A stretch of DNA of 18,764 nt, taken from assembly GCA_964236445.1 (NCBI GenBank), contig CAXSDR010000080.1, forward strand, positions 1 through 18,764, given 5' to 3'. Source of the DNA: CAXSDR01 sp964236445 (lineage in GTDB: Bacteria > Actinomycetota > Actinomycetes > Motilibacterales > Motilibacteraceae). Under the pieces are notes generated by a model. The model was given only the letters and a program-made list of their open reading frames with translations, made no database searches and was not told the origin of the DNA. The position numbers and the translations under genes were made by a program. Positions 6,300-13,821 of the stretch are shown here, one piece after another; positions within the stretch are counted from its first letter, which is position 1, and each line of letters starts with the position of its first letter.

Positions 6300-8427
6300 T
6301 GACGCTCCGTGCGCGGCGGTGTTTCACACCGATGAGGTGGTCCTGAAGGTCCCGCAGGGGGACCCCGTCGGCATCGCGGTCGCGCCGATGCCACTCGCCG
6401 TCGGGGTCGAGGTGCCAGGAGGCCGTCGCATCGTCGAACCCGAGATCGAGGGTGGAGGACAGCTCCTTCACCTGGGCGGGCTCGGTGAGGCGTACGAGCG
6501 TCTCGACGCGGCGGTCGAGGTTGCGGTGCATCATGTCAGCACTACCAATCCAGACTTCGCTGTTTTCGCTTTCGCCGAACTCGAAGACACGTGAATGTTC
6601 GAGGAAGCGTCCCAGGATGCTTCGCACGACGATGTTCTCCGACAAGCCCGGAACGCCCGGACGCAGAGCGCATATCCCTCGAACCCACAGCTGCACCGAG
6701 ACGCCGGCCGCGCTCGCGCGGTAGAGGGCATCGATGACGCCTTCGTCGACGAGAGAGTTCACCTTGATGCGGATGCGCGCCGGCTTTCCCTCCCGCGCGA
6801 GCACCGCCTGACGCTCGGCTCGCTCGACGATGCCGTCGCGCACGTCCTCCGGCGCGACCATCAGGCGGGTGTATTCGGTGCCGAGGGAAAATCCCGATAG
6901 CGAGTTGAACAGGTTGGTGAGATCTGTGCCGACGGCGTCGTCGCACGTCAGCAAGCCGTAGTCCTCATAGAGCCGGGCGGTCTTGGGGTTGTAGTTGCCC
7001 GTGCCCATGTGGGCGTAGCGACGCAGGCCGTCGCCCTCCTGGCGCACCACGAGGGCTGCCTTGCAGTGGGTCTTGAGCCCGACGAGGCCATAGACCACGT
7101 GGCAGCCGGCCTGCTCGAGCTTGCGCGCCCATTTGATGTTGGCCTGCTCGTCGAAGCGCGCCTTGATCTCGACGAGCACGAGGACCTGCTTGCCGGCCTC
7201 GGCGGCGTCTATCAGTGCATCGACGATGGGAGAGTCGCCGCTGGTGCGATAGAGCGTCTGCTTGATCGCGAGCACGTTGCGGTCGGCGGCGGCCTGCTCG
7301 ATGAACAGCTGCACGCTGGTGGCGAACGAGTCGTAGGGGTGCTGCACCAGGATGTCGCCGCGACGCAGCGTCGCGAAGATGCTGGCCTCACGCGCCTCGA
7401 CATCCATGAGGTCCCGGTGCGTCCCCGGGATGAAGGGGTCGAACTTGAGCTCCGGGCGGTCGAGGTCGGCGATCGCGTGCAGCCCGGTCAGGTCGAGCGG
7501 GCCGGGCAGGCTGTAGACGTCACCGCGGTCCACGTTGAGCTCGCCCTGGATGAGGTCGCGCAGGTGCGGGTCGATCGACTCGTCGACCTCGAGGCGCACG
7601 GGCGGCCCGAACCGGCGCCGCATCAGCTCGCGCTCGAGCGCTTGCAACAGGTTCTCGGCCTCGTCGTCCTCGACCTCGAGGTCTTCGTTGCGCGTCACGC
7701 GGAAGGAGTGGTGCTGCAGCACCTGCATGCCCTGGAACAGCGTGTCGAGATGCGCCGAGATGACGTCCTCGAGTGGCACGAATCGCTGCGCCGAGGCGCG
7801 TGTGAAGCGGGGGAGGACCGGCGGCACCTTCACACGGGCGAAGTGCTCCTGTCCCGTACGCGGGTTGCGCACCACCACACCGAGGTTGAGGCTCAAGCCG
7901 CTGATATAGGGGAACGGGTGCGCCGGGTCGACGGCCAGGGGCGTGAGCACCGGGAACACCTGGTCCCGGAACAGCTTGCTGAGGTGCGCCCGCTCGTCGG
8001 TGTCGAGGTCGTCCCAGCGCACCAGCTCGATGCCGTGCCCGGCGAGCGCGGGCAGGACCGAGCCGTGGAAGCAGGCCTGCTGCCGGCGTACGAGCTCGTG
8101 CGCCTTGAGCGACACCTGCTCGAGCACCTCACGAGGCTGCAGGCCGCTGGCGGCGCGCACGGCGAGCCCGGTCGCGATGCGCCGCTTGAGACCGGCGACG
8201 CGGACCATGAAGAACTCGTCCAGGTTGCTGGCGAAGATGGCGAGGAAGCGGGCGCGCTCCAGCAGGGGCAGCGCCTCGTCCTCAGCCAGCTCGAGCACCC
8301 GCTGGTTGAAACGGAGCCAGCTGAGCTCACGGTCGAGGAAGCGGTCGGCCGGCAGCTCGCTCGGCTCGACGTCGCCGGCGAGGCTGGGGGCGCCGGTGCT
8401 GTTCGGAGCGTCGATGTCGGCAGCCAT
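6292..8427 (-). CDS. ppk1: Polyphosphate kinase 1
   Basis: This enzyme reversibly transfers the gamma phosphate of ATP to make inorganic polyphosphate. At 711 residues it is normal length for the family. The N-terminal domain opens with the typical FLDRELSWLRFNQRVLELA (about 30-48) and ASNLDEFFMVRVAG. The two PLD-like C-terminal domains hold KTHCK (His454) and LEHSR (His611), which match the two active-site histidines of E. coli Ppk (the first being the phosphorylated one). The block YAHMGTGNYNPKTARLYEDY (471-490) is nearly invariant in the family. The ATG at 8427 is the only possible start because an in-frame stop lies 15 bases upstream. The nearest Shine-Dalgarno-like GAGG is unusually distant (about 15 bases). 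A single PhoP-like heptamer GTTCATC lies at 8455-8449. It leads the ppk1-CYTH/CHAD-mutT1 operon. Confidence 0.97.
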   Translation of the reverse strand: MAADIDAPNSTGAPSLAGDVEPSELPADRFLDRELSWLRFNQRVLELAEDEALPLLERARFLAIFASNLDEFFMVRVAGLKRRIATGLAVRAASGLQPREVLEQVSLKAHELVRRQQACFHGSVLPALAGHGIELVRWDDLDTDERAHLSKLFRDQVFPVLTPLAVDPAHPFPYISGLSLNLGVVVRNPRTGQEHFARVKVPPVLPRFTRASAQRFVPLEDVISAHLDTLFQGMQVLQHHSFRVTRNEDLEVEDDEAENLLQALERELMRRRFGPPVRLEVDESIDPHLRDLIQGELNVDRGDVYSLPGPLDLTGLHAIADLDRPELKFDPFIPGTHRDLMDVEAREASIFATLRRGDILVQHPYDSFATSVQLFIEQAAADRNVLAIKQTLYRTSGDSPIVDALIDAAEAGKQVLVLVEIKARFDEQANIKWARKLEQAGCHVVYGLVGLKTHCKAALVVRQEGDGLRRYAHMGTGNYNPKTARLYEDYGLLTCDDAVGTDLTNLFNSLSGFSLGTEYTRLMVAPEDVRDGIVERAERQAVLAREGKPARIRIKVNSLVDEGVIDALYRASAAGVSVQLWVRGICALRPGVPGLSENIVVRSILGRFLEHSRVFEFGESENSEVWIGSADMMHRNLDRRVETLVRLTEPAQVKELSSTLDLGFDDATASWHLDPDGEWHRRDRDADGVPLRDLQDHLIGVKHRRARSVNA

Positions 8428-8437
8428 GGCCTGATGG

Positions 8438-8455
8438 TGTCACCTCAAGATGAAC
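8438..8455 (-). promoter_or_regulatory. Weak PHO-box-like site just upstream of ppk1
   Basis: The minus strand reads GTTCATC TTGA GGTGACA. The first heptamer is a good PhoP half-unit; the second, 11 bases on, matches GTTCACC at only 4 of 7 positions. The site is 11-28 bases from the start codon. It is a tentative call; many actinobacterial ppk genes are PhoP-controlled, which is the only other support. Confidence 0.25.
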
Positions 8456-8570
8456 ACGACTTCTCGCGGCCGGTCGGGGACCTGTGAGGCGAGCCTTCCC
8501 GGGCTCCGCAGCGGCCGGTCGCCTGCGCGTGCGTTCACCGGGGAGGCGCTCGCCGGTCGCCGCTGTCCTG

Positions 8571-8883
8571 GATTCGGCTGTGTTTCCGGACGGCAAACAC
8601 ACCGTCACCGTCAACTCCGGGAATGCCCTCCAGTCGGTTCAGGTCATCGACGTGGCAAGCAAACCCGTCGTGCAGAGGAGTTCCTATCTCGAGCTACCCG
8701 AGGTCAGCTGACGGAGACCACGCCGCGCTCCCTGCCCGTGCCGGTCACTGCTCGGGCTCGACGACGGTCGGCCAGCTCTCGGTCGTCGCGTCGCCCCCGA
8801 TCGAGAAGCCGAAGGCCCACACCGAGCAGGTCGAGGTCAACAACGACGTGGACGACCGCGACCGGTCGAGAGGCAACACGTTC
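8571..8883 (+). pseudogene. Decayed remnant of a YncE-like beta-propeller / alkaline phosphatase family gene
   Basis: Two protein-like fragments lie in different plus-strand frames with no usable start. Fragment one (8571-8708) reads VFPDGKHTVTVNSG, then SVQVIDVASKPVVQ. This is the classic blade pattern of YVTN/YncE-type beta-propellers (xSPDGKxxxVTNxG...SVQVIDxAxxKVVQ); it ends at a TGA. Fragment two (about 8755-8883, another frame) reads VGQLSVVASPPIEKPKAHTEQVEVNN. This resembles the propeller-to-phosphatase linker (GTLSVV...YTxQVxxNN) of secreted fusion proteins combining a YncE propeller with an alkaline-phosphatase-superfamily domain. The order matches that architecture, with most of the propeller and all of the phosphatase missing. 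The family identity is inference from remembered patterns. Third positions are GC-rich in these frames, but the same third-position column is shared with a minus-strand frame, so composition alone does not prove the strand. Confidence 0.45.
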
Positions 8884-8896
8884 CCGCAATCGAAAG

Positions 8897-10516
8897 CTAT
8901 CCTTGGCGACGACTGTGCGCGTCGGAGCGCGGCCGACGCAGCGTGAACGTCTCGAATGCCGTCAGCTCGCCATAAGGCCCGGAGACGTCGTAGTAGGTGA
9001 CGGTGATGCTCGTGGTCCCGCTCGCACGCGTTCCCGGGTCCACTTCGAACGCTGCGAAGCCGTAGGAGTTGGCCGCATCTCTGTTGGCCGACCAGGTGGC
9101 GACCTCGCTGACGTAGACGGGAGCCCTGTGGCCGTTCGGACCGGGCGCGTCTGCCACGCCGGTGATGACGCGGCAGCGCGGCGGTGTGGTCAGCAGCTGG
9201 TTCGAGGGCACCGAGGTCCCGCCGCCGCCGATGACCATGTGCACAGTGCCGAGCGTGGTGTCGATCACCTGGGTGTCGGTGGCCACCGGAAGCGGCGTCA
9301 ACGTGGCGTTCTCCTGGCGACCGCGGATCGGATGCGACCGCTCGTAGTGATGCTCGTGGCCACACACGACGAGATCGACGCCGTAGCGGTCGAACAGTGG
9401 GAGCCACTCCTGCCGGATGCCGAGGTCGGCACCGTTGAAGCCGTCAGCGGTGCTGATCGCCACCTGGTGCATGCAGATCACGATCCAGTCGACTTCCTTG
9501 TCACTGCGAGCTGCAGCAAGCTCCCGCTCGAGCCATTCACGCTGTGCGCCTCCGGAATAGCCACGCACATAGCTGTCGCCGCCGTCCTGGTAGCAGACGT
9601 CGTCATTGGCCAGGCTGATGACACGGACGGACCCGACCGTGAAGGAATACCACAAGCCGCGGGTCACGTCGGTCTGATCGTCGGGGGCAGGCACCGAGAA
9701 GTAGGTCTGGTAGGCGGAGTAGCCGATCGGACCGTTGCCACGCTCGTTCTCGTGGTTGCCTGCGGAGGGCATCCAGGGGCGGTGACGAGCGCTGCGGCTG
9801 TTGTTCTCCCAGAAGTCCGACCACGTGCGTACGCGGTCTGTCGCGAGGTTGGCATAGCAGAGGTCACCGTTGAAGAGGTGGAACAACGGTCGTACGCGCT
9901 CCACCCCGGCCGTGGTGTCGCCGGCAGCCGGCGAACCGAGGTTGTCGTTCACGAAGGGCGGGTTCAGCAGGGTCACTCCTGCTGGTGGTGTGTAGCGCTT
10001 GCCCGTCGTGGGCGTGCCCTGGTCGCCGAAGCTCGTGAACGTGAACGGCGCACGCCCACGCGGTCCCGTGCGAAAGCCTGCGAGCTCGGGCTCGGCGCCC
10101 TGGTGCAGTGCGGCGTAGGAATAGTCGGTCTCCGGACGAAGATGGTGAATGGCTGCGTGGTGCGCATAGACGACCTGGCCCGACTTCGCGTCCGTGTAGC
10201 TCGTGGTGTCGGCGGGATAGGAGTGGACACTGTCACGCCCGGTGAGGGTGAGCAGCACCCGCGCGTTCACGACGGGAGCCAGGCTGTGCCACGAGACCAC
10301 GACGTCGCGAGATGCGTCGGCGCCGAACTGCAGGTGAAGTCCGGCTATGCGAGGAACGGTCGGGTCGACCGTGGCGGGCCGGCTGCTGGTGTCCTCCTGG
10401 GCCGCCTGCGCCGACCCCGCTAGCAGCGGGGCCACGCCGAGGCCGAGGCCACCCAGTCCGGCGGCGGTGAGCAGAGCGCGACGGCTGACCGCGCTCTTCG
10501 GAGAAGTGTTCGTCAT
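8897..10516 (-). CDS. Tat-exported purple-acid-phosphatase-like metallophosphoesterase
   Basis: This is a secreted phosphatase of 539 residues. A twin-arginine signal peptide is clear: SRRALL at 11-16, a hydrophobic stretch and an AQA cleavage site near residue 39. An Ig/fibronectin-like N-terminal domain (about 55-152) precedes the calcineurin-type catalytic domain (about 157-430). All purple acid phosphatase metal-ligand motifs are present in order: GDQG (D165), GDLCYA (D218, Y221), GNHE (N254), a CMHQ histidine (H350) and GHEHHYE (H387, H389). Such enzymes release phosphate from organic esters outside the cytoplasm. The ATG at 10516 is chosen because it begins the signal peptide; upstream in-frame codons have no such sense. 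A PHO box lies 42 bases upstream, so it is probably its own phosphate-starvation transcription unit. Confidence 0.92.
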   Translation of the reverse strand: MTNTSPKSAVSRRALLTAAGLGGLGLGVAPLLAGSAQAAQEDTSSRPATVDPTVPRIAGLHLQFGADASRDVVVSWHSLAPVVNARVLLTLTGRDSVHSYPADTTSYTDAKSGQVVYAHHAAIHHLRPETDYSYAALHQGAEPELAGFRTGPRGRAPFTFTSFGDQGTPTTGKRYTPPAGVTLLNPPFVNDNLGSPAAGDTTAGVERVRPLFHLFNGDLCYANLATDRVRTWSDFWENNSRSARHRPWMPSAGNHENERGNGPIGYSAYQTYFSVPAPDDQTDVTRGLWYSFTVGSVRVISLANDDVCYQDGGDSYVRGYSGGAQREWLERELAAARSDKEVDWIVICMHQVAISTADGFNGADLGIRQEWLPLFDRYGVDLVVCGHEHHYERSHPIRGRQENATLTPLPVATDTQVIDTTLGTVHMVIGGGGTSVPSNQLLTTPPRCRVITGVADAPGPNGHRAPVYVSEVATWSANRDAANSYGFAAFEVDPGTRASGTTSITVTYYDVSGPYGELTAFETFTLRRPRSDAHSRRQG

Positions 10517-10557
10517 TGCACCCACGCTGCAACATGTGTCAGCGGCACACCACATCA

Positions 10558-10579
10558 TGTTGGTGAACTCGGGACGAAC
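10558..10579 (-). promoter_or_regulatory. PHO box upstream of the PAP-like phosphatase
   Basis: The minus strand holds two 11-nt direct-repeat units back to back: GTTCGTCCCGA (10579-10569) and GTTCACCAACA (10568-10558). The second carries the exact GTTCACC core known for actinobacterial PhoP sites; the first differs at one core base. The site ends 41 bases upstream of the start codon. This is the cleanest PHO box in the window. Confidence 0.7.
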
Positions 10580-10654
10580 GGCCGTTGTGGACGGCTCGCC
10601 GCTGCCAGCCGTAGGTCCTGTCCGGACCGGGAATGTCGACGGCCGTGCCGCAAC

Positions 10655-10685
10655 GACCCCTCGGCCCATCACCCGAGACGGGGTC
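10655..10685 (-). terminator. Possible terminator after the pit operon
   Basis: On the minus strand GACCC-(CGT bulge)-CTCGG, an 8-nt loop and CCGAG-GGGTC can form a 10-bp stem with one three-base bulge, starting 16 bases after the stop of the small membrane protein gene. There is no U-tract, which is common for actinobacterial hairpin terminators. It separates the pit operon from the phosphatase promoter. Confidence 0.35.
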
Positions 10686-10701
10686 CTGCGAGGTCCGGCC
10701 T

Positions 10702-10953
10702 CTACTTCGCCAGAATCGTCCAGAGTCCCAGGCCGACCCCGCCCACGACGATGGTGAAGCAGATCGCTGCGACCGCCAGCCCGGCTGGGCTTCCCTGGTG
10801 GGTGACGTCGGAGTGCTCACCCGAGGCCATCGTGCCCTCGTGCATCGAGAGGCCGACGAGCCCCACGGCGAAGACCGCGACGAGGCCCGCGCCCAACAGC
10901 AGGCTCGCCGCCAGCACCTGCCCCAGCGCGCTCAGGTCGATGTAGTCGCTCAT
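10702..10953 (-). CDS. Small two-helix membrane protein encoded with PiT
   Basis: This is a predicted 83-residue membrane protein of unknown function, beginning MSDYIDLSALGQVLAASLLL. There are two hydrophobic helices (about residues 9-34 and 59-82) separated by a short polar segment containing HEGTMASGEHSDVTHQGSP. The short C-terminal end reads TILAK. The ATG at 10953 overlaps the pit stop codon as ATGA, so translation is coupled to the transporter. The position, size and tight coupling suggest a partner or modulator of the PiT transporter; small proteins of this kind follow pit in other actinobacteria as far as I recall. No enzymatic motif is visible. The frame could extend upstream by 18 codons, but that part lies inside pit and is Arg-rich. 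Confidence 0.8.
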   Translation of the reverse strand: MSDYIDLSALGQVLAASLLLGAGLVAVFAVGLVGLSMHEGTMASGEHSDVTHQGSPAGLAVAAICFTIVVGGVGLGLWTILAK

Positions 10954-12110
10954 ACCGAGGCCCCCACGAGCTCGTGGTCGGCGTCCGGTGACACGGAGCC
11001 GGTCCATTCGTCATTGACGTTGTCGTGACTCACCGGTGCCTTGCGCGACGCGGCGTAGAAGGCGGCCGCTGCGACCACCAGGACGACGAACATCACCATG
11101 ACGCCGGTGGTCCCGCCGACCAGATCAGCACCCTTGTAGGCGAGCCCACCGACGACGGCGGCTGCTGGCAGCGTGAGCACCCACGCGGCTGCCATGCGCC
11201 CGGCGAGACTCCAGCGGACGTTCGCGAGCTGACGGCCGATGCCGGAGCCGAGGATCGAACCGGAGACCACATGGGTCGTCGACAACGGATAGCCGAAGTG
11301 CGAGCTTGCGAGAATCACCGATGCAGAGGCACCTTCCGCAGCGAAGCCCTGCGGGGTCTCGATTTCCATGAGTCCCTTGCCGAGCGTACGGATGATGCGC
11401 CAGCCACCGAGGTAGGTGCCGGCGCTGATCGACAGCGCGCACGCCGCGATCACCCACAGCGGAGTGGATGCGTTCTTGTCGAGGGACTTGTTGGCCACCA
11501 GGGCCAGCGTGATGATGCCCATCGTCTTCTGCGCGTCGTTGGTGCCGTGGGCGAGGGACACGAGCGACGCGGAGCCGATCTGCGCAACCTTGAACCCCTT
11601 GTCGCGCACCCGGCGTGAGATGCGGATGGTGATGACGTAGACCGCGTACGTGCCGATCGCAGCGACCAGTCCTGCCGCGAAGGGGGCAAGCAGGGCCGGG
11701 ATGACGACGCTCTTGAGGATTCCCTTGCCGAGGATGGCGTCCGATCCCTTGGCGATGAAGGTGGCCCCGACGACGCCACCGATGAGGGCGTGGGACGAGC
11801 TCGAGGGCAGCCCGAGATACCAGGTCGCGAGGTTCCAGAGGATGCCACCGGCCAGACCGGCGAAGACGATCGGCAGCGTCACGACGGACTGGTCCACGAT
11901 GCCTTTCGCGATCGTGGCTGCGACGGTGAGGGAGATGAACGCTCCCACGAAGTTCAGCACCGCAGAGATCGCCACAGCGATTCTGGGCTTCAGTGCCCCG
12001 GTGGCGATCGAGGTCGCCATCGCGTTGGCGGTGTCATGGAAGCCGTTGGTGAAGTCGAAGGACAGTGCCGTGATCACAACCGTGACCAGCAGAAGCGAAT
12101 TAGCGGACAT
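10950..12110 (-). CDS. pit: PiT-family low-affinity inorganic phosphate transporter
   Basis: This is an integral membrane phosphate permease of 386 residues, probably coupled to proton or metal-phosphate symport. Both PiT signature repeats are present: GFHDTANAMATS (about 23-34) in the N-terminal half and SLAHGTNDAQKTMG (about 185-198) in the C-terminal half. LPSSSSHALIGG (101-112) and STTHVVSGSILG are the paired loop motifs. About ten membrane helices can be seen. The ATG at 12110 has GGAG six bases upstream and starts the first helix (MSANSLLLVTVVITAL); an upstream ATG at 12143 has a poorer ribosome site. The gene is followed by an overlapping small membrane protein gene. Unlike many actinobacterial pit genes, it is not preceded by a PhoU-like gene here. 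Confidence 0.95.
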   Translation of the reverse strand: MSANSLLLVTVVITALSFDFTNGFHDTANAMATSIATGALKPRIAVAISAVLNFVGAFISLTVAATIAKGIVDQSVVTLPIVFAGLAGGILWNLATWYLGLPSSSSHALIGGVVGATFIAKGSDAILGKGILKSVVIPALLAPFAAGLVAAIGTYAVYVITIRISRRVRDKGFKVAQIGSASLVSLAHGTNDAQKTMGIITLALVANKSLDKNASTPLWVIAACALSISAGTYLGGWRIIRTLGKGLMEIETPQGFAAEGASASVILASSHFGYPLSTTHVVSGSILGSGIGRQLANVRWSLAGRMAAAWVLTLPAAAVVGGLAYKGADLVGGTTGVMVMFVVLVVAAAAFYAASRKAPVSHDNVNDEWTGSVSPDADHELVGASV

Positions 12111-12142
12111 ACGGGCTCCAGGCATCGTAGGCGTTATGTCCA

Positions 12143-12172
12143 TGCCTAGTGGCTGAACGCCCGTGACGCCAA
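12143..12172 (-). promoter_or_regulatory. Possible pit promoter
   Basis: The minus strand carries TTGGCG (12172-12167) and TAGGCA (12148-12143) separated by 18 bases, giving a short leader to the pit ATG at 12110. Further upstream (12226-12205) GGTCACC CCGG GGTCCAC has PHO-box spacing but an imperfect second unit. Both are weak calls. The rest of the mshD-pit gap (12111-12311) shows no gene. Confidence 0.25.
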
Positions 12173-12311
12173 GCCCTCGTGAGCAGAGTTGGCCAGGTGT
12201 TCACCTCGGTGGACCCCGGGGTGACCGGACCGCCTGGTCGCGTCGATCGCCGCTGGCGACAAGTTCTCGGGCGCGAGCCGTCTCGCCGCCGGCTATGGCG
12301 CCCCGGAGCGG

Positions 12312-13280
12312 CTATCTCACCGCGGTATACATCACGTCGGTGCTGTGGGTCACGAACCCGAGCGAGGCATAGAGCCGCATCGCGGGGACGTTGTCGGCGT
12401 CGACATAGAGCATCGCCATGCCGGTTGCCGCGGCGCGCAGATGGTGCAGGCCGGCGAGCACCAGAGCGCGGCCCAGACCCGTGCCGCGTTCTTCGGGGTC
12501 GACGCCCACGACGTAGATCTCACCGATGGGGTCGTGGGCATGGCGTCGCTCGTCCACCGGGCTCCGGCCGCCATGGATCTTGGTCCAGCAGAAGCCCACC
12601 AGCCGGTCGTCGCGCAATGCGAGCAGGAAGCCTGCTTCGCTGAACCACGATTCACCTAAGCGAAGTCGCAGGTCGGTCTCGGTCCATCGGCCCTGCTCAG
12701 GGTGGTCGGCGAAGGCTCGGGCGTTGATCAGCAGCCAATCGGCGCTGTCGGCATCGCGGAAGGGGCGCAGTGTCACGCCCTGCGGAATCGCCGGGATCGC
12801 GAGCGGCAGCCCGAGCGGCCGCCGCAGCTGCAGCAGCGTTCGTGCGCGGGTGAGTCCCTGGTGCGCCGCGAGCGCTGCGGCGGCAGGAAGGTCGCCGTGC
12901 GCCCACACCCGAAGCCTCGACCCTGTCGTCTGGCTCTGCAGCTCGTTGAGCAGGGCGCCGCCCAGCCCCCGCCGCCGTCGCTGCGCGCCCACGAAGAGCT
13001 CGGCGCTGGGACCCGCGACAGCGTCGCTGACATCGAGATGCGCATAGCCCGAGATCCTGCCGTCCGTGCGCATCAGCAGGTGCCTCACCGGCTCGTCGCC
13101 GCCGTAGCGAAGGTGCAGTGTGACGTGCTCCGACAACGGGCGGATGCCGTCGGCCTCGGTCGCCTGCTCCGCCAGCCAGGTGACGGCGTCGACGTCGGGC
13201 GCGGTCAGCCGCGTCACGACCTCGACACGCGGGGCCCCGCCGGGGCGCAGTCGGGTCACGTAGTCGCTCACCCTGGGCAC
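12312..13280 (-). CDS. mshD: Mycothiol synthase (mycothiol acetyltransferase) MshD
   Basis: This enzyme acetylates Cys-GlcN-Ins with acetyl-CoA, the last step of mycothiol synthesis in the cytoplasm. It has up to 322 residues with two tandem GNAT domains, as is characteristic of MshD. The N-terminal GNAT half contains ELFVGAQRRRRGLGGALL (about 94-111). The C-terminal catalytic half has NARAFADHPEQGRWT (186-200), LVGFCWTKIHGG and the acetyl-CoA loop VVGVDPEERGTGLGRAL (257-273). It ends with LYVDADNVPAMRLYASLGF, nearly invariant in MshD. The exact start is uncertain. The GTG at 13280 lies inside a perfect palindrome, and a second GTG at 13271 would remove three residues; neither has a clear ribosome site. 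Its presence supports an actinobacterial origin. Confidence 0.95.
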   Translation of the reverse strand: MPRVSDYVTRLRPGGAPRVEVVTRLTAPDVDAVTWLAEQATEADGIRPLSEHVTLHLRYGGDEPVRHLLMRTDGRISGYAHLDVSDAVAGPSAELFVGAQRRRRGLGGALLNELQSQTTGSRLRVWAHGDLPAAAALAAHQGLTRARTLLQLRRPLGLPLAIPAIPQGVTLRPFRDADSADWLLINARAFADHPEQGRWTETDLRLRLGESWFSEAGFLLALRDDRLVGFCWTKIHGGRSPVDERRHAHDPIGEIYVVGVDPEERGTGLGRALVLAGLHHLRAAATGMAMLYVDADNVPAMRLYASLGFVTHSTDVMYTAVR

Positions 13281-13293
13281 CGTACCGGTGCCC
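13275..13293 (-). repeat. Perfect 8-bp inverted repeat at the mshD start
   Basis: GGGCACCG (13275-13282), TAC, then CGGTGCCC (13286-13293). It sits 28 bases after the stop of the upstream small gene and covers one candidate mshD start codon. It could be a short terminator for the upstream gene, a hairpin limiting mshD translation or a regulator site. Confidence 0.5.
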
Positions 13294-13321
13294 GGCCTGC
13301 ACCATCGCTTCGGCGCAGCCG

Positions 13322-13735
13322 TCAGCCGCTGGACTCGATCACATCGAGGTCAGGCGCCACCCCAAGCTGGGCCTCGACCGAGGCGAGCGCTTCGGGCACG
13401 GAGTCGAACGCGTCTGACCGCTGCTGGGTCTCGCGGCCAAGGCGCTGGGACTGCAGCTTGGCGACATTCGTGCCGAACACCATGGCTTTCGCGCTACATC
13501 CTGCTTCGACGTTGGACAGCATCAGCCGCTTCACCACCGCCTGCGTCGCCACATCCAAGGTCGGGCTGTTGCGCATGTCCACCACCAGGCCCCAGGGTCC
13601 CGGGCCCGGTCTGTCGACGTAATGGCCAGGCACGGCAGCCTCGAGCGCCTCGAAGTCCGCCAGCATCATCCGCTGCAGCATCGTCAGCAGCGCAATCTGG
13701 TGGTCGAGCCACACCCAGGTGTAGGTGTCCGTCAT
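13322..13735 (-). CDS. Protein of unknown function, possible SpoIIAA/STAS-like fold
   Basis: This 137-residue soluble protein begins MTDTYTWVWLDHQIALLTM. I do not recognise a named family. The middle reads GPWGLVVDMRNSPTLDVATQAVVKRLM, a buried strand followed by a helix, with the acidic-loop look of SpoIIAA-like/STAS proteins. The C-terminal quarter is helical (DAFDSVPEALASVEAQLG). No signal peptide, membrane segment or metal-binding cluster is visible. The ATG at 13735 follows GGAGGG at good distance, so it is well supported as a real gene. It lies between a GlnR-type regulator and mshD on the same strand, with an 86-base gap to glnR. A role as a regulatory anti-sigma-antagonist-like protein is possible but unproven. 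Confidence 0.75.
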   Translation of the reverse strand: MTDTYTWVWLDHQIALLTMLQRMMLADFEALEAAVPGHYVDRPGPGPWGLVVDMRNSPTLDVATQAVVKRLMLSNVEAGCSAKAMVFGTNVAKLQSQRLGRETQQRSDAFDSVPEALASVEAQLGVAPDLDVIESSG

Positions 13736-13821
13736 GTGCGTCCCTCCGCCGATGGTCCTCTCGCCTGGTTATCGGCGAAAATACGGTGGGTTTGAGCGCC
13801 TGGTGGACGTGCCTGGTGCCG

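Noticed and set aside
8745..8900. Minus-strand frame ending in CSVWAFGFSIGGDATTESW with GC-rich third positions
   Set aside because: The same third-position column serves the plus-strand frame, which has a better family resemblance; no start or motif supports the minus reading.
8450..10423. Long plus-strand open frame of 657 codons
   Set aside because: It lies mainly antisense to the PAP-like gene, whose minus-strand product has complete catalytic motifs; the plus product has no recognisable domain.
12198..12206. GTTCACC on the plus strand near pit and mshD
   Set aside because: No plus-strand gene follows and there is no second unit at 11 bases; it is part of the AGGTG-TT-CACCT dyad.
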